Source of the DNA: Alphaproteobacteria bacterium
GTDB lineage: Bacteria > Pseudomonadota > Alphaproteobacteria > Rhizobiales > Devosiaceae
Direction: 5' to 3'
Assembly: GCA_024279575.1 (NCBI GenBank)
Contig: JAJRRJ010000159.1
Span: 1-7,346 of the forward strand
DNA length: 7,346 bases
The notes under the pieces were generated by a model, which worked only from the letters and a program-made list of their open reading frames with translations, was not told the origin of the DNA and made no database searches. Shown in pieces: positions 6,808 to 7,346 of this stretch; position 1 is the stretch's first letter; each line of letters opens with the position of its first letter. The position numbers and the translations under genes are program-made.

Positions 6808-6876
6808 TGCCTTGTATCAAGTGCCTTGTATCAAGTGCCTGGTATCAAGTGCCTGGTATCAAGTGCCTTTATCAAA
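6808..6876. repeat. Tandem array of a 14-bp repeat, 4 full copies plus one shorter copy
   Basis: Copies of TGCCTTGTATCAAG lie at 6808-6821 and 6822-6835, TGCCTGGTATCAAG at 6836-6849 and 6850-6863, and a degenerate 13-base copy at 6864-6876. The variation is one T/G change shared pairwise, which suggests duplication of 14-bp units followed by a change. Each T-type unit contains CTTG-TAT-CAAG, a small dyad. The array sits in the divergent spacer between the GGDEF-EAL and TerB-like genes and ends about 19 bases upstream of the -35 box proposed for the former. It could be a tandem operator or a simple variable-number repeat. Confidence 0.85.
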
Positions 6877-6963
6877 CTTCGGACAACAAAGCGCCTTAGG
6901 CAAACAGTTCCCCAACCTTGTGTTTCCGTTTCAACTACCGGACAAATTTTAAGAAAGCCCCCA

Positions 6964-7346
6964 ATGTTCAACGCAATTTCCAAATTCTTCTCCGGCAACG
7001 CCCCAGCGGTTGAGGCGCCCCTTGATCCAAAACTGGCGGTGGCCGCTCTTTTGGTTCATCTCATCGACATCGACGGAGAAACGACCCCTCAAGAACGTCA
7101 GGTTGTTTCAAGTATATTACAGGAGCATTTTGAACTGGACACAAATCAGGTGGAAAAACTGATTGCCCTTGCCCACCAAAAGGATTCCGAAGCTGTGGAC
7201 TTGTATCAGTTCACCTCCATCATTACCCAGATGGAAATGGAACAGCGCATTGAAATTATTGCCATGATGTGGCAGGTGGTCTTTTCCGACGGAAAAAATC
7301 ACGAAATGGAAGACAATATGGTCTGGCGGGTCGCCGAACTCATTGG
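6964..7346 (+). CDS. TerB-family (tellurite resistance TerB-like) protein, C-terminus missing
   Basis: The frame from the ATG at 6964 is open to the window end, giving 127 complete codons of a small, mainly helical, soluble protein with no signal peptide. It begins MFNAISKFFSG and contains the two acidic segments typical of the TerB fold: LIDIDGETTPQE (33-44) and FSDGKNHEMED (107-117), each preceded by a helix (LAVAALLVH; EIIAMMWQVV). In characterised TerB proteins such acidic residues bind divalent metal ions. Stand-alone TerB-like proteins of about 150 residues are common in alphaproteobacteria and mostly of unknown role, so about 20 residues are probably missing here. The weak upstream AAGAAAG is the only candidate ribosome binding site. 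The gene is transcribed away from the GGDEF-EAL gene, and no other ter gene is visible, so tellurite resistance itself is not implied. Confidence 0.8.
   Translation, partial: MFNAISKFFSGNAPAVEAPLDPKLAVAALLVHLIDIDGETTPQERQVVSSILQEHFELDTNQVEKLIALAHQKDSEAVDLYQFTSIITQMEMEQRIEIIAMMWQVVFSDGKNHEMEDNMVWRVAELI

Noticed and set aside
6808..6876. CRISPR array or replication iterons
   Set aside because: Units are directly adjacent with no spacers, so it is not a CRISPR array; no replication initiator gene is nearby, and the location next to a promoter favours a regulatory or simple repeat.
6681..6952. Two overlapping plus-strand open frames in the divergent spacer
   Set aside because: Their translations are mostly the 14-bp repeat read in frame and part of the promoter region, with no conserved protein character.
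6964..7346. A tellurite resistance operon
   Set aside because: Only a single TerB-like gene is seen, without terA, terC, terD or terE neighbours in the window; stand-alone TerB-like proteins have other or unknown roles.

Overview
The window looks like ordinary chromosome of an alphaproteobacterium. This is inferred from the protein styles (a TRAP transporter of the type abundant in Rhodobacterales and related groups, an alphaproteobacterial winged-helix regulator, a FeeM-like acyltransferase and a TerB-like protein) and from a base composition near 50% GC by eye. A marine or coastal lifestyle is plausible because TRAP systems are common there, but genus and family cannot be fixed from this sequence. 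I see no tRNA, rRNA, insertion sequence, CRISPR array or phage gene.

Six genes are present; five lie on the minus strand and one on the plus strand. In the direction of minus-strand transcription (right to left) the order is as follows. A membrane-anchored PAS-GGDEF-EAL cyclic-di-GMP protein (4388-6703) comes first. A LuxI-fold/FeeM-like N-acyl amino acid synthase candidate (3499-4278) follows 109 bases later. After a 356-base intergenic region comes a TRAP transporter operon: dctP substrate-binding protein (2174-3142), dctQ small permease (1499-2035) and dctM large permease (193-1494). The operon ends with the first 59 codons of a MarR-like winged-helix regulator (1-177) that runs off the left edge. 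On the right, a divergent plus-strand gene (6964 onward) encodes a TerB-family protein cut off by the window end.

The TRAP genes and the regulator form a compact unit: dctQ-dctM are 4 bases apart and dctM-regulator 15 bases apart. dctP is separated from dctQ by 138 bases that hold a GC-rich hairpin without a U tract, a layout that may allow more binding protein than permease to be made. The binding protein captures an organic anion, probably a carboxylate, in the periplasm and the Q/M proteins import it with sodium; the substrate cannot be read from the sequence. The terminal regulator is a candidate controller of this operon.

The less ordinary part is the pairing of an N-acyl amino acid synthase-like gene with a c-di-GMP turnover protein on the same strand, with no LuxR-type receptor or exosortase gene in view. 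The intergenic regions contain several unexplained sequence patterns: a 14-bp tandem repeat array just upstream of a good promoter for the GGDEF-EAL gene; two 9-bp direct repeats exactly 20 bp apart around a TATAAT box in front of the FeeM-like gene; three copies of TGACAAA (two as an inverted pair) upstream of dctP; and a 16-bp palindrome over the FeeM-like stop codon. These are candidate regulatory sites only; none matches a named operator that I can defend.
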